Notes: generated by a model not told the origin, from the letters alone. A DNA stretch of 26,406 bases from Actinomycetes bacterium (GCA_029778515.1 JAKOQD010000224.1:1-26406); one strand, 5' to 3'; positions 1-8,406 are shown, counted from the stretch's first letter. A program made the numbers and translations.

Positions 1-701
1 CTGACCAGCAGACCGCCATGGACGCGGCCGCTGCCGCGATCCCGACCCTGATCAACAGCCTGCAAGCCAACGCAACCGCGTCGGCGGACGGTGAAGCCAG
101 CCTGCTGCAGGCCCTCGGCCAGCACGCCGACGGTATCTTCGGCGACCAGGTCGACCTGGGCAATGTCGACACCGAGGACGGACGCAAGATCGTTGCGCAC
201 GCTCTGGCCGACGACCCGCAGCGACTGCAGGCTCTCGGTGGTTTCGGCGGTGGGCTGCTCAGCAAGCTGCTGCCGCTGCTCGCGCCGATCGTCATGAGCT
301 ACCTCTCCAAGAAGCTGCTCGGCGGCGGCGCCTCCTCGGGCGGCTCGGGCAACGTCCTCGGTGACCTGCTCGGCGGCATTCTCGGCGGTGGCGCCACCCA
401 GCAGTCCGCCGGTGGCGGGCTCGGCGACCTGCTCGGCTCGATCCTCGGCGGAGGCTCGGCACAACAGTCCTCCGGCGGCGGCCTGGGCGATCTACTCGGC
501 TCGGTGTTCGGCGGCCAGGAGCCGGCCGCAGTGCCGGCCGGCGTGGGCGTGGATACCAGCGGCCAGGTCTTCAACGCGCCGGACGGCTCCATGCAGATCA
601 ACACCGACGCACCCGTCCAGACCTACGAGCAGCCCCCGCAGCAGCAGCAACAGGGTGGCGACATCCTGGGTGACCTGCTCGGGCAGATCCTTGGTCGCTG
701 A
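1..701 (+). CDS. DUF937-like Gly/Leu/Gln-rich protein (5' partial)
   Basis: The open frame runs in from the left edge (first whole codon at position 3), so the N-terminus is missing; the ATG at 18 is probably internal. The first ~80 visible residues are a helical, Ala-rich region with motifs such as [12 protein letters not shown] and [14 protein letters not shown], the pattern of the DUF937 family. A hydrophobic stretch ([22 protein letters not shown], about residues 80-101 counted from the ATG) follows. Then come tandem Leu/Gly units (LGDLLG-x-ILGGG) separated by Gln/Ser-Gly linkers, a Gln-rich spacer (QQQQQ) and a last [10 protein letters not shown] unit at the C-terminus. DUF937 function is unknown; the repeats suggest self-association or membrane contact, which is inference. 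The maf start overlaps its 3' end, so the two are probably co-transcribed. Confidence 0.7.
   Translation, partial: DQQTAMDAAAAAIPTLINSLQANATASADGEASLLQALGQHADGIFGDQVDLGNVDTEDGRKIVAHALADDPQRLQALGGFGGGLLSKLLPLLAPIVMSYLSKKLLGGGASSGGSGNVLGDLLGGILGGGATQQSAGGGLGDLLGSILGGGSAQQSSGGGLGDLLGSVFGGQEPAAVPAGVGVDTSGQVFNAPDGSMQINTDAPVQTYEQPPQQQQQGGDILGDLLGQILGR
357..521 (+). repeat. Tandem 63-bp coding repeat in the DUF937-like gene
   Basis: Two full 63-bp units (357-419 and 420-482) and a partial third (483-521) encode LGDLLG-x-ILGGG-xxQQS-xGGG. A degenerate fourth copy of the core, [10 protein letters not shown], ends the gene at 667-699. The period is exactly 21 codons, so unit gain or loss would keep the frame. 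Confidence 0.75.
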
Positions 702-1308
702 TTCGTCACCGGCCCTGGTGCTGGCCTCCGCCTCCCCCGCGAGGTTGGAGACCCTCACCAGGGCTGGCCTACGTCCGCAGGTGATCGTCTCCGCGGTGGA
801 CGAGGACGCCTTCACCGCGACTAAGGTGACCGAGTTGGTCGCGGTGCTGGCTCAAGCCAAGGCCGAAGCTGTCGCCGCAGTGCTGCCGGAGGATGGGGAC
901 GTCCTGGTGGTCGCCTGCGACTCGTTGCTGGACCTGGACGGTCGACCGCTCGGGAAGCCGGCGACACCGGAAGAGGCGATCCAGCGTTGGCAGGAAATGC
1001 GCGGCCGCACCGGGCACCTGCACACCGGCCACCACGTGATCGGACGCCTCGACGGCCAGACCCGGTCGGTCGCAGCGGTGGCCACCACCGAGGTTCGCTT
1101 CGCGGACGTCACCGACGCCGAGATCGGGGCCTACGTGGCCACCGGGGAACCGCAGCAAGTAGCCGGCGCGTTCACCATCGACGGCCTCGGCGGAGCGTTC
1201 GTCACCGGTATCACCGGCGACCACCACAACGTGGTCGGCATCAGCCTGCCACTGCTGCGTCGGCTGTTCGCCGAACTCGGCGTCGGTTGGCACACGCTCT
1301 GGGCCTAG
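691..1308 (+). CDS. maf: Maf-family nucleotide pyrophosphatase
   Basis: A 205-residue protein with the Maf fold signature. [12 protein letters not shown] (residues 9-20) is the substrate-binding S-x-R loop, VVACDSLL carries the catalytic Asp (D77), GKP (88-90) supplies the conserved Lys, and the C-terminal [16 protein letters not shown]...VVGISLPLL block matches the family. Maf proteins hydrolyse nucleoside triphosphates (often modified or pyrimidine) to monophosphate and PPi in the cytoplasm, for housecleaning and septum-linked roles. The start is TTG at 691, overlapping the upstream gene by 11 bp. No ATG or GTG lies nearer the conserved N-terminus and no strong Shine-Dalgarno is seen, so translation may be coupled. 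Actinobacteria often keep maf near acyl-CoA carboxylase genes, as here (accA at 5091). Confidence 0.88.
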   Translation: MVADSSPALVLASASPARLETLTRAGLRPQVIVSAVDEDAFTATKVTELVAVLAQAKAEAVAAVLPEDGDVLVVACDSLLDLDGRPLGKPATPEEAIQRWQEMRGRTGHLHTGHHVIGRLDGQTRSVAAVATTEVRFADVTDAEIGAYVATGEPQQVAGAFTIDGLGGAFVTGITGDHHNVVGISLPLLRRLFAELGVGWHTLWA

Positions 1309-1342
1309 TCGATCCTCCGACCCGGCTGTCACCGGCTCCAAG

Positions 1343-1479
1343 ATCAACGTGGACAGCTCCGCGCCCGGATGCCGCCAAGGCGTCCACTCTGCGCCGAAGC
1401 CGCACTCGAACCAGTCCCCCCAATCAAGGTGGACGATTGCGCGCCGTCACGACGAGTACCCGTCCACCTTGTCTCGAAG
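1343..1479. repeat. Two copies of a 57-bp palindromic repeat (D1, D2) after maf
   Basis: The 265-bp gap 1309-1573 holds two direct copies at 1343-1399 and 1423-1479. Each has ATCAA[C/G]GTGGAC, exactly 27 nt of spacer, then GTCCAC and a shared end CGAAG. In D2 the arms form a perfect 10-bp inverted repeat: CAAGGTGGAC (1425-1434) and GTCCACCTTG (1462-1471). D1 keeps only GTGGAC/GTCCAC. The arm sequence resembles the TGTCCACCTTGCG arm of the repeats at 16037-16170. The element could act as a terminator for maf. I see no gene in the gap. Confidence 0.65.
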
Positions 1480-1558
1480 GTGAGTCCACCAGCTTCCGCG
1501 CAAGTCAGCGTCGATGTGGCGAGAGACAGCCCGTCGACGGAGTGTCAGTCGTGCCCGG

Positions 1559-1564
1559 TAGCCT
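1559..1564 (+). promoter_or_regulatory. Candidate -10 hexamer of the ubiA-like gene
   Basis: TAGCCT fits TAnnnT and ends 9 nt before the ATG at 1574, so the message would have a leader of only a few nucleotides. No convincing -35 is visible. Assigned on position and pattern only. Confidence 0.3.
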
Positions 1565-1573
1565 TGTGCCGCT

Positions 1574-2479
1574 ATGTCGAATGCGAATCTGCCTGAAGTG
1601 GCCCCGAAGGCCGCACTGCTTCCCGCCTGGTTGCGGGCGATGCGGCCCAAGCAGTGGGTGAAAAACGTCCTGGTGCTGGCGGCTCCGGTCGCGGCCGGCC
1701 GGCTCTTCGAAACCCCGGTGCTGATCGCCACGCTGTGGGCCTTCGTCGGGTTCAGCCTGGTCAGCGCGTCCATCTACCTGATCAACGACAGCCGCGACAT
1801 CGAAGCCGACCGGCTGCATCCGACCAAGCGCTTCCGGCCGATCGCCGCGGGCGAACTCAGTTCGAACCTCGCCTACGTGCTGGCCGCGATCACCGCTGCC
1901 GCCGCGTTCGCTATCGGCTTCTGGGTGGCGCCGCTGCTCGGCGCGACCCTCGCCTTCTACTGGGTGCTGCAGGTGCTGTACTCACTCTTCCTCAAGAACC
2001 AGCCCATCATCGACCTGGCCATGGTCGCGGCCGGCTTCCTGCTGCGCGCGGTGGCCGGCGGCGTCGCGTCCGGCATCGAACTGTCCCAGTGGTTCCTGCT
2101 GGTGGCCTCCTTCGGCTCACTGTTCATGGTGGCCGGCAAGCGGTACTCCGAGCTGAGCGAACTCGGCCACAAAGCCGGCACGCGGGCCAGCCTGGAGCGC
2201 TACACCAAGTCGTACCTGCGCGAGGTCTGGTCGGTTTCGATCGCCGTGGTGATCATGTCGTACAGCCTTTGGGCGTTCGAACAGGGCGGCGGATCGGCCT
2301 GGGGCGTGCCCTGGGCTGCGATCTCGATCGCGCCGTTCACCCTTGCGGTACTGCGCTACGCCATGAAGATCGATCAGGGCAAAGCCGGGGAACCGGAAGA
2401 GGTCGTTCTCGGGGATCGGATGCTGCAGGGGCTCGCCGTGGCCTGGGTGATTCCGCTGGCGATCGCGGTGTTTGCATGA
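1574..2479 (+). CDS. UbiA-family decaprenyl-phosphate phosphoribosyltransferase-like protein
   Basis: A 301-residue integral membrane protein with about nine hydrophobic segments. It has the two Asp-rich motifs of the UbiA superfamily: NDSRDIEADRLHP (N71, D72, D75, D79) and YSLFLKNQPIIDLAM (D147). The N-terminal RAMRPKQWVKN and the GKRYSELSEL loop are typical of the branch containing mycobacterial UbiA (Rv3806c). That enzyme transfers 5-phosphoribose from PRPP to decaprenyl phosphate, the first step towards the arabinosyl donor for cell-wall arabinan. Whether this organism makes arabinan is not shown here. A different polyprenyl or aromatic acceptor is possible, but the branch assignment is fairly secure. 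Its TGA overlaps the ATG of the next gene (ATGA, 2476-2479), implying coupled translation. Confidence 0.82.
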   Translation: MSNANLPEVAPKAALLPAWLRAMRPKQWVKNVLVLAAPVAAGRLFETPVLIATLWAFVGFSLVSASIYLINDSRDIEADRLHPTKRFRPIAAGELSSNLAYVLAAITAAAAFAIGFWVAPLLGATLAFYWVLQVLYSLFLKNQPIIDLAMVAAGFLLRAVAGGVASGIELSQWFLLVASFGSLFMVAGKRYSELSELGHKAGTRASLERYTKSYLREVWSVSIAVVIMSYSLWAFEQGGGSAWGVPWAAISIAPFTLAVLRYAMKIDQGKAGEPEEVVLGDRMLQGLAVAWVIPLAIAVFA

Positions 2480-3162
2480 GCATCCCGGTGAACCGTCCGG
2501 TCGCGTTGGTCACCGGCGCGTCCAAGGGAATCGGACGCCAAATCGCGCTCGCATTGTCGGCCACGCACCACGTGCTGGTCGGTGGTCGCGACGCCACCCG
2601 GGTCGCCGCCGTGGTGGCTGAACTGGAGTCAGCCGAGCCATTCCTGGCCGAGTTGACCGATGCAGCAGCGGTCACGGCAGCAGTAGCCGGAATCGACAAA
2701 CTGGACGTGCTGGTGCACTCGGCCGGGCTGGTCGCCTACGGCCCGCTGGCGGAGTCGACGACCGATCAGTGGCGCGCACTGCTGGAACTGAACGTGATCG
2801 CCCCGGCGAACCTCACCCGGCTGCTGCTGCCTGCATTACGCGCGGCGACCGGCCTGGTGGTGTTCATCAACTCCGGCGCCGGCCTGACCGCCCATCCGGG
2901 ATTCTCCGCGTACGCTGCGTCCAAGTTCGCCCTGACCGCGCTGGCCGATTCGCTGCGTGGCGAGGAGCGCGGACGCGTCCGGGTCACCTCGCTTCACCCC
3001 GGACGGGTGGCCACCGACATGCAGGCCGAACTCGCCGCCCTCGAAGGTCGCGTCTACCACCCTGAGGTGCACCTCGACCCGGCAGCGGTGGCCCGCGCCG
3101 TCCGGCTGGCCGTGGAGCTTCCGGACGCAGCCGTGGACGCCGTCCGGATCAACCCCGCCTAG
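2476..3162 (+). CDS. Short-chain dehydrogenase/reductase (classical SDR)
   Basis: A 228-residue Rossmann-fold oxidoreductase. The cofactor loop is TGASKGIG (13-20). The usual NNAG is HSAG (81-84). The catalytic tetrad is complete: N106 in LELNV, S133 in INSGAG, Y146 and K150 in YAASK. R39 after the second strand (GGRDA) favours NADP(H). It is shorter than many SDRs and lacks a long substrate lid. Start ATG 2476 overlaps the ubiA-like stop by 4 bp, so it is probably translated with it and may act on the same lipid-linked or sugar intermediate. It does not look like DprE2, whose nucleotide loop differs. Its stop codon overlaps that of the convergent lysE-like gene. The substrate cannot be told from sequence. 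Confidence 0.85.
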   Translation: MSIPVNRPVALVTGASKGIGRQIALALSATHHVLVGGRDATRVAAVVAELESAEPFLAELTDAAAVTAAVAGIDKLDVLVHSAGLVAYGPLAESTTDQWRALLELNVIAPANLTRLLLPALRAATGLVVFINSGAGLTAHPGFSAYAASKFALTALADSLRGEERGRVRVTSLHPGRVATDMQAELAALEGRVYHPEVHLDPAAVARAVRLAVELPDAAVDAVRINPA

Positions 3163-3785
3163 TGCTCCAGCCCGAGTACCACTGAGAAACCGAGCATGGC
3201 GGTGCCGGCCGCGGCGTCGATGATCCGCGGGCCGCGTCCAGCGGTGAGGAAGCCGCGTAACGCGTTCGCACCGAGGATCACGACGGTGAACCAGACCATT
3301 CCGAGCACCGCGTGAATACCGGCCAGCAGTGCGCCGATGGCCGCTGGCGGGTAGCCGGCCGGTAGGAACAGCGGGAGCACCGTGACGTAGAAGACGGCGA
3401 TCTTCGGGTTCAGCAGGTTGGTCAGCAACCCCTTCATGAACGCCTCGCGGACGGTGTCCGTGCCGCCGCCGGAGGTGTCGAAGTGCGAATCGCCGCGGAT
3501 CGCCGCCCGCAGATAGCTGTAGGCGAGATAGAGCAGGAAGGCGATTCCGGCCCATTTCAGCACCAGGTAGGCAGTCTGGGACGCGACGAACAACGCAGCC
3601 AGGCCGGTGGCGGCGGCGACTCCCCAGACCAGACAGCCCACACAGATGCCGAGGCCGGCGGCGAAAGCCACCGCGCGGCGGCCACGCAAGGCCTGGCGCA
3701 GCACCAGGACGGTATCCAGCCCGGGCGTGAGCGTGACCACGGCAGCCAGCAGGGTGAAGCCGAGCACGTCCTGCGTCAAGGTCAT
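3159..3785 (-). CDS. LysE/RhtB-family amino-acid exporter
   Basis: A 208-residue polytopic membrane protein with about six transmembrane helices. The N-terminal half contains LTPGLDTVLVLRQALRGRRA, the family's conserved TPGP-like segment with G-R-R after helix 1. The middle contains FMKGLLTNLLNPKIAVFY, the NP(K) motif typical of LysE/RhtB/RarD exporters. These proteins expel amino acids such as lysine, homoserine or threonine, or other small metabolites; the substrate here is unknown. The 3' end overlaps the convergent SDR gene by 4 bp, the two stop codons sharing bases. The ATG at 3785 has a TAGCAT hexamer 6 nt upstream and no Shine-Dalgarno, consistent with a leaderless message. Confidence 0.85.
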   Translation of the reverse strand: MTLTQDVLGFTLLAAVVTLTPGLDTVLVLRQALRGRRAVAFAAGLGICVGCLVWGVAAATGLAALFVASQTAYLVLKWAGIAFLLYLAYSYLRAAIRGDSHFDTSGGGTDTVREAFMKGLLTNLLNPKIAVFYVTVLPLFLPAGYPPAAIGALLAGIHAVLGMVWFTVVILGANALRGFLTAGRGPRIIDAAAGTAMLGFSVVLGLEH

Positions 3786-3791
3786 TTGCGA

Positions 3792-3797
3792 ATGCTA
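3792..3797 (-). promoter_or_regulatory. Candidate -10 hexamer for a leaderless lysE-like mRNA
   Basis: On the minus strand TAGCAT (TAnnnT) is followed by 6 nt and then the ATG at 3785, placing transcription start at or next to the A of the start codon. No -35 match is seen. Confidence 0.4.
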
Positions 3798-3860
3798 ACC
3801 CCCCCTCGCTTCCCCCTATCCAAGCCTTCGCCATCCAACCCACCAGTCGTTTGCGAGCGG

Positions 3861-3904
3861 GAGCCGCGCCGGAGCCGAGCTATCGGACGGGCGCCTGGCG
3901 GCTC
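3861..3904 (-). terminator. Possible hairpin terminator after the corA-like gene
   Basis: A perfect 7-bp inverted repeat (GAGCCGC 3861-3867, GCGGCTC 3898-3904) begins 2 nt beyond the corA stop codon. The 30-nt loop contains further GC-rich complementarity and there is no U-tract, as is common in high-GC genomes. Weak candidate. Confidence 0.3.
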
Positions 3905-3906
3905 GG

Positions 3907-4899
3907 TCAGATCCAGTCGACCTTGCGGAACAGGATGTACAAGCCGATTGAGCCGACCAGGATCAGCGCGGCGCTCTGCCAGAGTCCCCATTCGGCCATG
4001 TAGCCCGGGTAGGGCAGGTTCTGGCCGAACCAGCCCGTGACCGCGGTCGGCACCGCGATGATCGCCGCCCACGCAGCCAGCTTCTTCATCACCTCGTTGA
4101 GCCGGGCGTCCTGAAGCGAGAGGTTGGTCTCAAACACGCTGGTGACCATGTCGCGCAGACTCTCGGTCCATTCGGCGGCCCGGATCACATGGTCGTAGAG
4201 GTCGTTGAAGTGGCCGGCGAGCTCCGGCGAGGTGGCGCGATCCCCTTCGGTGTGGAACCGCCGGACGGTGGTGACGACTTCGCGCATCGGCAGCACCACC
4301 CGCCGCAACTGCACCAGCGCCTTGCGCAGCCCGAACACTCGTTGCTGGACGACACGGGTCTTCATCGCCGGGTCGAAGAGCAGGTCTTCCAGGCTCTCCA
4401 GCATGTCGTCCATGGTCTCGATGGTGTCGAAGTGCCCGTCCACGAGCTGGTCGAGCAGGCCGTGCACCAACGCGGCCACACCGTTCCCGAGCAGGCCGTC
4501 GTCCGTCCACCGGGCCAACGCGTCGTCCATGTCCACCCGATCGTCCGGGCGCACGGTGATCAACGCGTTCGGCAGCACGAAGGCGGAAACCCGGCCGAGC
4601 GCCAGCTCCACACTGGCCCCGTCCAGACGCGCGAAGCCAGTCGCGTAGCAGGTGAGGAACACGTGGGTCGCATGCATGGACGCCTTGGGCCGCTCGCGCG
4701 GTTCGACCGCGTCCTCCACCGCCAGTGGGTCAAGGCTGAGCTCTGCAGCGAGCGTGTCCAAAAGGGTGCGATCGGGCTGGAGCAGGTCGAACCAGACCAG
4801 CACACCGGGAGCGGCCAGCCACTGGTCCAGCTCGGTCAGCGGAAAGTCGGCTGCGATCTCGACGCCGTCCCGCCAGGCGCGGCTGTGGCTACTGGTCAC
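3907..4899 (-). CDS. CorA-family divalent cation transporter, GQN variant
   Basis: A protein of about 330 residues. It has a cytoplasmic alpha/beta N-terminal domain (WFDLLQPD, ...LSLDPLAVEDAVEPRERPK), a long helical stalk (LVDGHFDTIETMDDMLESLEDLLF) and two C-terminal membrane helices. The end of the first helix normally carries GMN; here it reads GWFGQNLPYP (GQN about 292-294). The C-terminus is basic (FRKVDWI), as in the family. CorA channels conduct Mg2+ or Co2+, and some branches (ZntB-like) move Zn2+; the GQN variant leaves selectivity open. I prefer the GTG at 4899 (VTSSHSRAW) because a longer reading from 4968 only adds an Arg-rich, low-complexity leader. No clear ribosome-binding site decides it. 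The gene is divergent from accA. Confidence 0.8.
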   Translation of the reverse strand: MTSSHSRAWRDGVEIAADFPLTELDQWLAAPGVLVWFDLLQPDRTLLDTLAAELSLDPLAVEDAVEPRERPKASMHATHVFLTCYATGFARLDGASVELALGRVSAFVLPNALITVRPDDRVDMDDALARWTDDGLLGNGVAALVHGLLDQLVDGHFDTIETMDDMLESLEDLLFDPAMKTRVVQQRVFGLRKALVQLRRVVLPMREVVTTVRRFHTEGDRATSPELAGHFNDLYDHVIRAAEWTESLRDMVTSVFETNLSLQDARLNEVMKKLAAWAAIIAVPTAVTGWFGQNLPYPGYMAEWGLWQSAALILVGSIGLYILFRKVDWI

Positions 4900-5028
4900 T
4901 GGATCAGCATTGCACCGGCGCCGCACCCAGCGACGTAACCGGCGCCGGTTTGGCCGCCAGAACGTCACACCAGCCCTGGCGGCCGGGAGTTGCGTCCACT
5001 CCGCAGATGGGTGCGCGAATCCGTCCCG

Positions 5029-5062
5029 CTGTTGCGGGCTTGGTCACTAGACTCCGCAACAG
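5029..5062 (+). promoter_or_regulatory. Inverted repeat around a candidate -10 upstream of accA
   Basis: A perfect 9-bp inverted repeat, CTGTTGCGG (5029-5037) and CCGCAACAG (5054-5062), has a 16-bp spacer containing TAGACT (5048-5053), a TAnnnT candidate -10. It lies about 30 bp before the accA Shine-Dalgarno in the corA/accA divergent gap. It could be an operator or a leader hairpin; no regulator is identified. Confidence 0.35.
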
Positions 5063-5090
5063 TTGACAGCAGGGTTTCCAGGAGGAGTCA

Positions 5091-6854
5091 ATGCCGATCA
5101 CCAAAGTGCTTGTGGCCAATCGCGGCGAGATCGCCGTCCGGGTCGTCCGGGCAGCGCGCGACGCGGGCCTGGGCAGCGTCGCCATCTACGCCGACCCGGA
5201 CGCGGACTCGCTGTTCGTGAAGCTGGCGGACGAAGCTTTCGCACTGAACGGGCAAACGCCGGCCGATACCTACCTTGATGTCGCGAAGATCCTCGAGATC
5301 GCCGCGCGTTCCGGGGCGGACGCCGTCCATCCCGGCTACGGCTTCCTCGCAGAGAACGCGAACTTCGCCCAGGCCGTCATCGACGCCGGGCTCACCTGGA
5401 TCGGCCCGCCGCCCGCGGCCATCGACGCGCTCGGCGACAAGGTGAAGGCGCGCCACATCGCGCAGAAGGTCGGGGCGCCGCTGGTGCACGGCACGCCCGA
5501 CCCGGTCGCCGGAGCCGACGAAGTGGTCGCCTTCGCCAAGGAGTACGGACTGCCCATCGCGATCAAGGCCGCCTATGGCGGTGGCGGTCGCGGCCTCAAG
5601 GTGGCCCGCGATCTCGGTGAGGTCGCCGAGTTGTTCGAGTCGGCCACCCGCGAGGCGGTCACCGCTTTCGGTCGCGGCGAGTGCTTCGTCGAGCAGTACC
5701 TCGACCGTCCGCGGCACGTGGAGACCCAGTGCCTGGCCGACGCACATGGCAACGTCGTCGTGGTTTCCACGCGGGACTGCTCGCTGCAGCGTCGGCACCA
5801 GAAGCTGGTCGAGGAAGCGCCTGCGCCGTTCCTGAACGACGAGCAGATCGAGATTCTCTACACGGCTTCGAAGGCCGTCCTGAAGGAGGCCGGCTACATC
5901 GGCGCCGGCACCTGCGAGTTCCTGGTCGCCCAGGACGGACGGATCTCCTTCCTCGAGGTGAACACTCGCTTGCAGGTGGAGCACCCGGTGTCGGAGGAGG
6001 TTTCGGGCATCGACCTGGTGCGCGAGATGTTCCGGATCGCTGACGGCGAAGAGCTCGGGTATGCCGACCCGTCGCTGCGCGGGCACTCGATCGAGTTCCG
6101 GATCAACGCAGAGGACGCCGGCCGCAACTTCATGCCGGCTCCGGGCACGGTGACCGCCTGGGTGCCCCCGACCGGACCCGGCGTCCGCGTCGATTCCGGC
6201 TACCTGGCGGGCATGGCCGTGCCGGGCTCGTTCGACTCGCTGGTGGCCAAGATCATCGTCACCGGCGCAGACCGTCCGCAGGCTCTGGCCCGGGCGCGGC
6301 GCGCGCTGGCCGAGACCACGCTGGAAGGCATGCCTTCGGTGATCCCGTTCCACAAGGTGGTTCTGGACGACCCGGCATACGTGGCCGCGGACGGGCACTT
6401 CGGCGTGCACACCCGCTGGATCGAGACCGAGTTCGTCAACGAGATCGCGCCATACGTGGGCGAAATGGGCGAGGCCGAGGAGACCGAGAAGAACACCTAC
6501 GTGGTCGAGGTGAACGGCCGTCGCCTCGAAGTGCGGCTGCCGAGTTCGCTGGCCGCGCCGGTGGTGAAGGCCGCCACGGCGAAGCGTCCGGTCAAGCGGA
6601 GCACGGGCGGCGCGAAAGCCAAGGCGCCCTCCTCGAACGAGCTGTCCGCCCCGATGCAGGGCACGATCGTGAAGGTCGCGGTGATGAACGGCGACGAGGT
6701 CAACGAGGGTGATCTCGTCGTGGTGCTGGAGGCCATGAAGATGGAGCAGCCGATCACCGCACACCGCGCCGGCATCGTGGCCAACCTGTCCGCCGCCGTC
6801 GGCGATTCGGTGGCCTCCGGCCAGGCGCTGCTGGAGATCGTCGACCCGACCTGA
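5091..6854 (+). CDS. Acyl-CoA carboxylase alpha chain (biotin carboxylase + BCCP)
   Basis: A 587-residue biotin-dependent carboxylase alpha subunit. The biotin carboxylase module spans about 1-450: [11 protein letters not shown] at the N-terminus, the Gly-rich ATP-grasp loop GGGGRG (163-168), [18 protein letters not shown], and the catalytic NTRLQVEHP (291-299, R293). A Lys/Ala-rich linker (about 485-515) leads to the BCCP domain with EAMKMEQP; K550 is the biotinylation site. It carboxylates biotin with ATP and bicarbonate for transfer to acetyl- or propionyl-CoA by a separate beta chain, not in this window. Actinobacterial AccA3-type chains serve several beta subunits, supplying malonyl- and methylmalonyl-CoA. 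The start is supported by a strong Shine-Dalgarno (AGGAGGAGT) 4 nt before the ATG. The gene is followed by a large hairpin. Confidence 0.93.
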   Translation: MPITKVLVANRGEIAVRVVRAARDAGLGSVAIYADPDADSLFVKLADEAFALNGQTPADTYLDVAKILEIAARSGADAVHPGYGFLAENANFAQAVIDAGLTWIGPPPAAIDALGDKVKARHIAQKVGAPLVHGTPDPVAGADEVVAFAKEYGLPIAIKAAYGGGGRGLKVARDLGEVAELFESATREAVTAFGRGECFVEQYLDRPRHVETQCLADAHGNVVVVSTRDCSLQRRHQKLVEEAPAPFLNDEQIEILYTASKAVLKEAGYIGAGTCEFLVAQDGRISFLEVNTRLQVEHPVSEEVSGIDLVREMFRIADGEELGYADPSLRGHSIEFRINAEDAGRNFMPAPGTVTAWVPPTGPGVRVDSGYLAGMAVPGSFDSLVAKIIVTGADRPQALARARRALAETTLEGMPSVIPFHKVVLDDPAYVAADGHFGVHTRWIETEFVNEIAPYVGEMGEAEETEKNTYVVEVNGRRLEVRLPSSLAAPVVKAATAKRPVKRSTGGAKAKAPSSNELSAPMQGTIVKVAVMNGDEVNEGDLVVVLEAMKMEQPITAHRAGIVANLSAAVGDSVASGQALLEIVDPT

Positions 6855-6900
6855 CGCTGCTTCCGGCTGAGGTAGCCGGCCGGTGCTGCCGTGTCAGCAC

Positions 6901-6972
6901 GGTTCACGCCAGCGATCCGGACGTTTGCCGGTGAATGTTCCCCGGCAAGCGTCCGGATCGCTGGCGTGAACC
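6901..6972. terminator. 31-bp-arm perfect-type hairpin between accA and xylB
   Basis: The arms 6901-6931 and 6942-6972 are complementary over 31 bp with one mismatch (a G-T type pair), around a 10-nt loop. It sits between the convergent ends of accA (6854) and xylB (7003) and could stop transcription from both sides, though no T-tracts flank it. Its size and near-perfect symmetry also fit a palindromic intergenic repeat element. The last 14 bases of the right arm region are duplicated immediately downstream. Confidence 0.65.
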
Positions 6973-6988
6973 TTCTGGCGTGAACCTT
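6961..6988. repeat. 14-bp tandem duplication at the hairpin edge
   Basis: CTGGCGTGAACCTT occurs twice back to back (6961-6974 and 6975-6988). The first copy includes the end of the right hairpin arm. It looks like a slippage or insertion footprint. Confidence 0.8.
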
Positions 6989-7002
6989 GGAGACCTACCG
7001 CG

Positions 7003-8403
7003 CTACAGGTAGCGGGACGCGGCCGCGGCGTACTGCTCGCTGATCTCGGGACGCGGGTCGGGCGCGGGCGCGCCGATCAGCTCGACCGGCCAATCCGGGA
7101 ACGCTCCACCCAGTATGCCGGCGGCTTGGCGCGCGGCACCGTCGGCCACGTACTCACCCGGCGAGGGCATCTCGACGGGGGCGTCGAAGACCTGTGCGGC
7201 AACGGCCTGCACCGCCGGGCTCGCCGCGGCGCCGCCGATCAGCAGCACCCGGTCGATCCGCGCACCTTGCGCCCGGACGGCGTCCAAGCCGGCACCGAGA
7301 CCGCCGAGCATGCCCTCGACCGCAGCCCTGGCCAGATTCGCGCGGGTGGTGTTGGCCAGCGTGAGCCCGGAGAGCGTGGCGGTCGAGTCCGGAAGGTTCG
7401 GCGTCCGCTCACCCTCGAAGTAGGGCACCAGGACCGCTCCCCCGGCGCCCGGCCCGGCGTCCAGGGCCAGCCGGGCCAACTCGTCGTGGTCGACACCCAG
7501 CAGTCCGGCGACCACATCCAGCACGCGCGCCGCATTGAGCGTGCAGACCAGCGGCAGGAATCCGCCGGTGGCGTCCGCGAAGCCCGCGACCGCGCCGGAC
7601 GCGTCCGCTGCCGGCACCTCCGCCGCGGCGAAGACCGTGCCGCTGGTGCCGAGCGAGACCACCACGTCGCCGGCGCGTGCACCCAGACCGAGCGCGGCAC
7701 CGGCGTTGTCACCGGCCCCAGGACCGACGAGGAAACCGGGGCCGGGCACGCTCTCCAGGGGCGCCAGCACCCGCGGCAGCAGCGCTTCGTGGCCCAGCGC
7801 TCGCACCAAGAGGTCGCGATCGTAGGCGTCCGAGGACGGCGACCAGTAGCCGGTGCCGGATGCGTCCGACCGGTCGGTGACCAGCTCTTCCAGCACCGGG
7901 CCAAGGTCCGATTCCGAAGCCGGGCCGTACCCGCGCAGTCGCCAGGTGAGCCAGTCGTGCGGCAACGCCACCGCAGCCGCCCGCGCCGCGTTCTCGGGCT
8001 CGGCGTCCCGCAGCCAGCGCAGCTTGGTGATGGTGAACGAGGCCACCGGCACCGAACCCGTCCGACGGACGAACTCGTCCGCGCCGACTTCGGCGATCAG
8101 GTCGCGGGCGGCGCCGGCCGAGCGGGTGTCGTTCCACAGCAGCGCCGGACGGATCACCCGTCCGTCCGCGTCGAGTACGACCATGCCGTGCTGCTGGCCG
8201 GCGATGCTCACCGCGGCGATGTCGTCCAAGCCGCCGGCCTGCGCCAGTGCTGCCTGCAACGCCGTCCACCAGTGAGCGGGGTCGACCTCAGACCCGGCCG
8301 GGTGCGACGCCCGTCCGGACGCGAGCAGCGCCCCCGACTCGGAGTCGCGCACCACGACCTTGCAGCTTTGGGTCGAAGAGTCGACCCCGATCACCCGTGC
8401 CAT
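7003..8403 (-). CDS. xylB: Xylulokinase
   Basis: A 466-residue FGGY-family carbohydrate kinase that phosphorylates D-xylulose to xylulose 5-phosphate, feeding the pentose phosphate pathway. The N-terminal ATP-binding loop is [15 protein letters not shown]. The substrate region includes [14 protein letters not shown] and [10 protein letters not shown]. The C-terminal half has [14 protein letters not shown], whose Asp is the expected catalytic base, followed by [12 protein letters not shown] (phosphate loop) and [20 protein letters not shown] (adenosine motif). Length is close to the usual 480. The ATG at 8403 lies 3 bp after the xylA stop, so the two form an operon in the order xylA-xylB, presumably controlled by the divergent ROK regulator. 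Confidence 0.93.
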   Translation of the reverse strand: MARVIGVDSSTQSCKVVVRDSESGALLASGRASHPAGSEVDPAHWWTALQAALAQAGGLDDIAAVSIAGQQHGMVVLDADGRVIRPALLWNDTRSAGAARDLIAEVGADEFVRRTGSVPVASFTITKLRWLRDAEPENAARAAAVALPHDWLTWRLRGYGPASESDLGPVLEELVTDRSDASGTGYWSPSSDAYDRDLLVRALGHEALLPRVLAPLESVPGPGFLVGPGAGDNAGAALGLGARAGDVVVSLGTSGTVFAAAEVPAADASGAVAGFADATGGFLPLVCTLNAARVLDVVAGLLGVDHDELARLALDAGPGAGGAVLVPYFEGERTPNLPDSTATLSGLTLANTTRANLARAAVEGMLGGLGAGLDAVRAQGARIDRVLLIGGAAASPAVQAVAAQVFDAPVEMPSPGEYVADGAARQAAGILGGAFPDWPVELIGAPAPDPRPEISEQYAAAASRYL

Positions 8404-8406
8404 GGC

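Noticed and set aside
4900..4968. Longer corA-like start at 4968
   Set aside because: Adds an Arg-rich leader absent from the family; not excluded, but less likely than GTG 4899.
5088..6764. 558-codon minus-strand open frame inside accA
   Set aside because: Antisense shadow of a well-supported carboxylase gene; the translation is His/Arg/Asp-rich without domain features.
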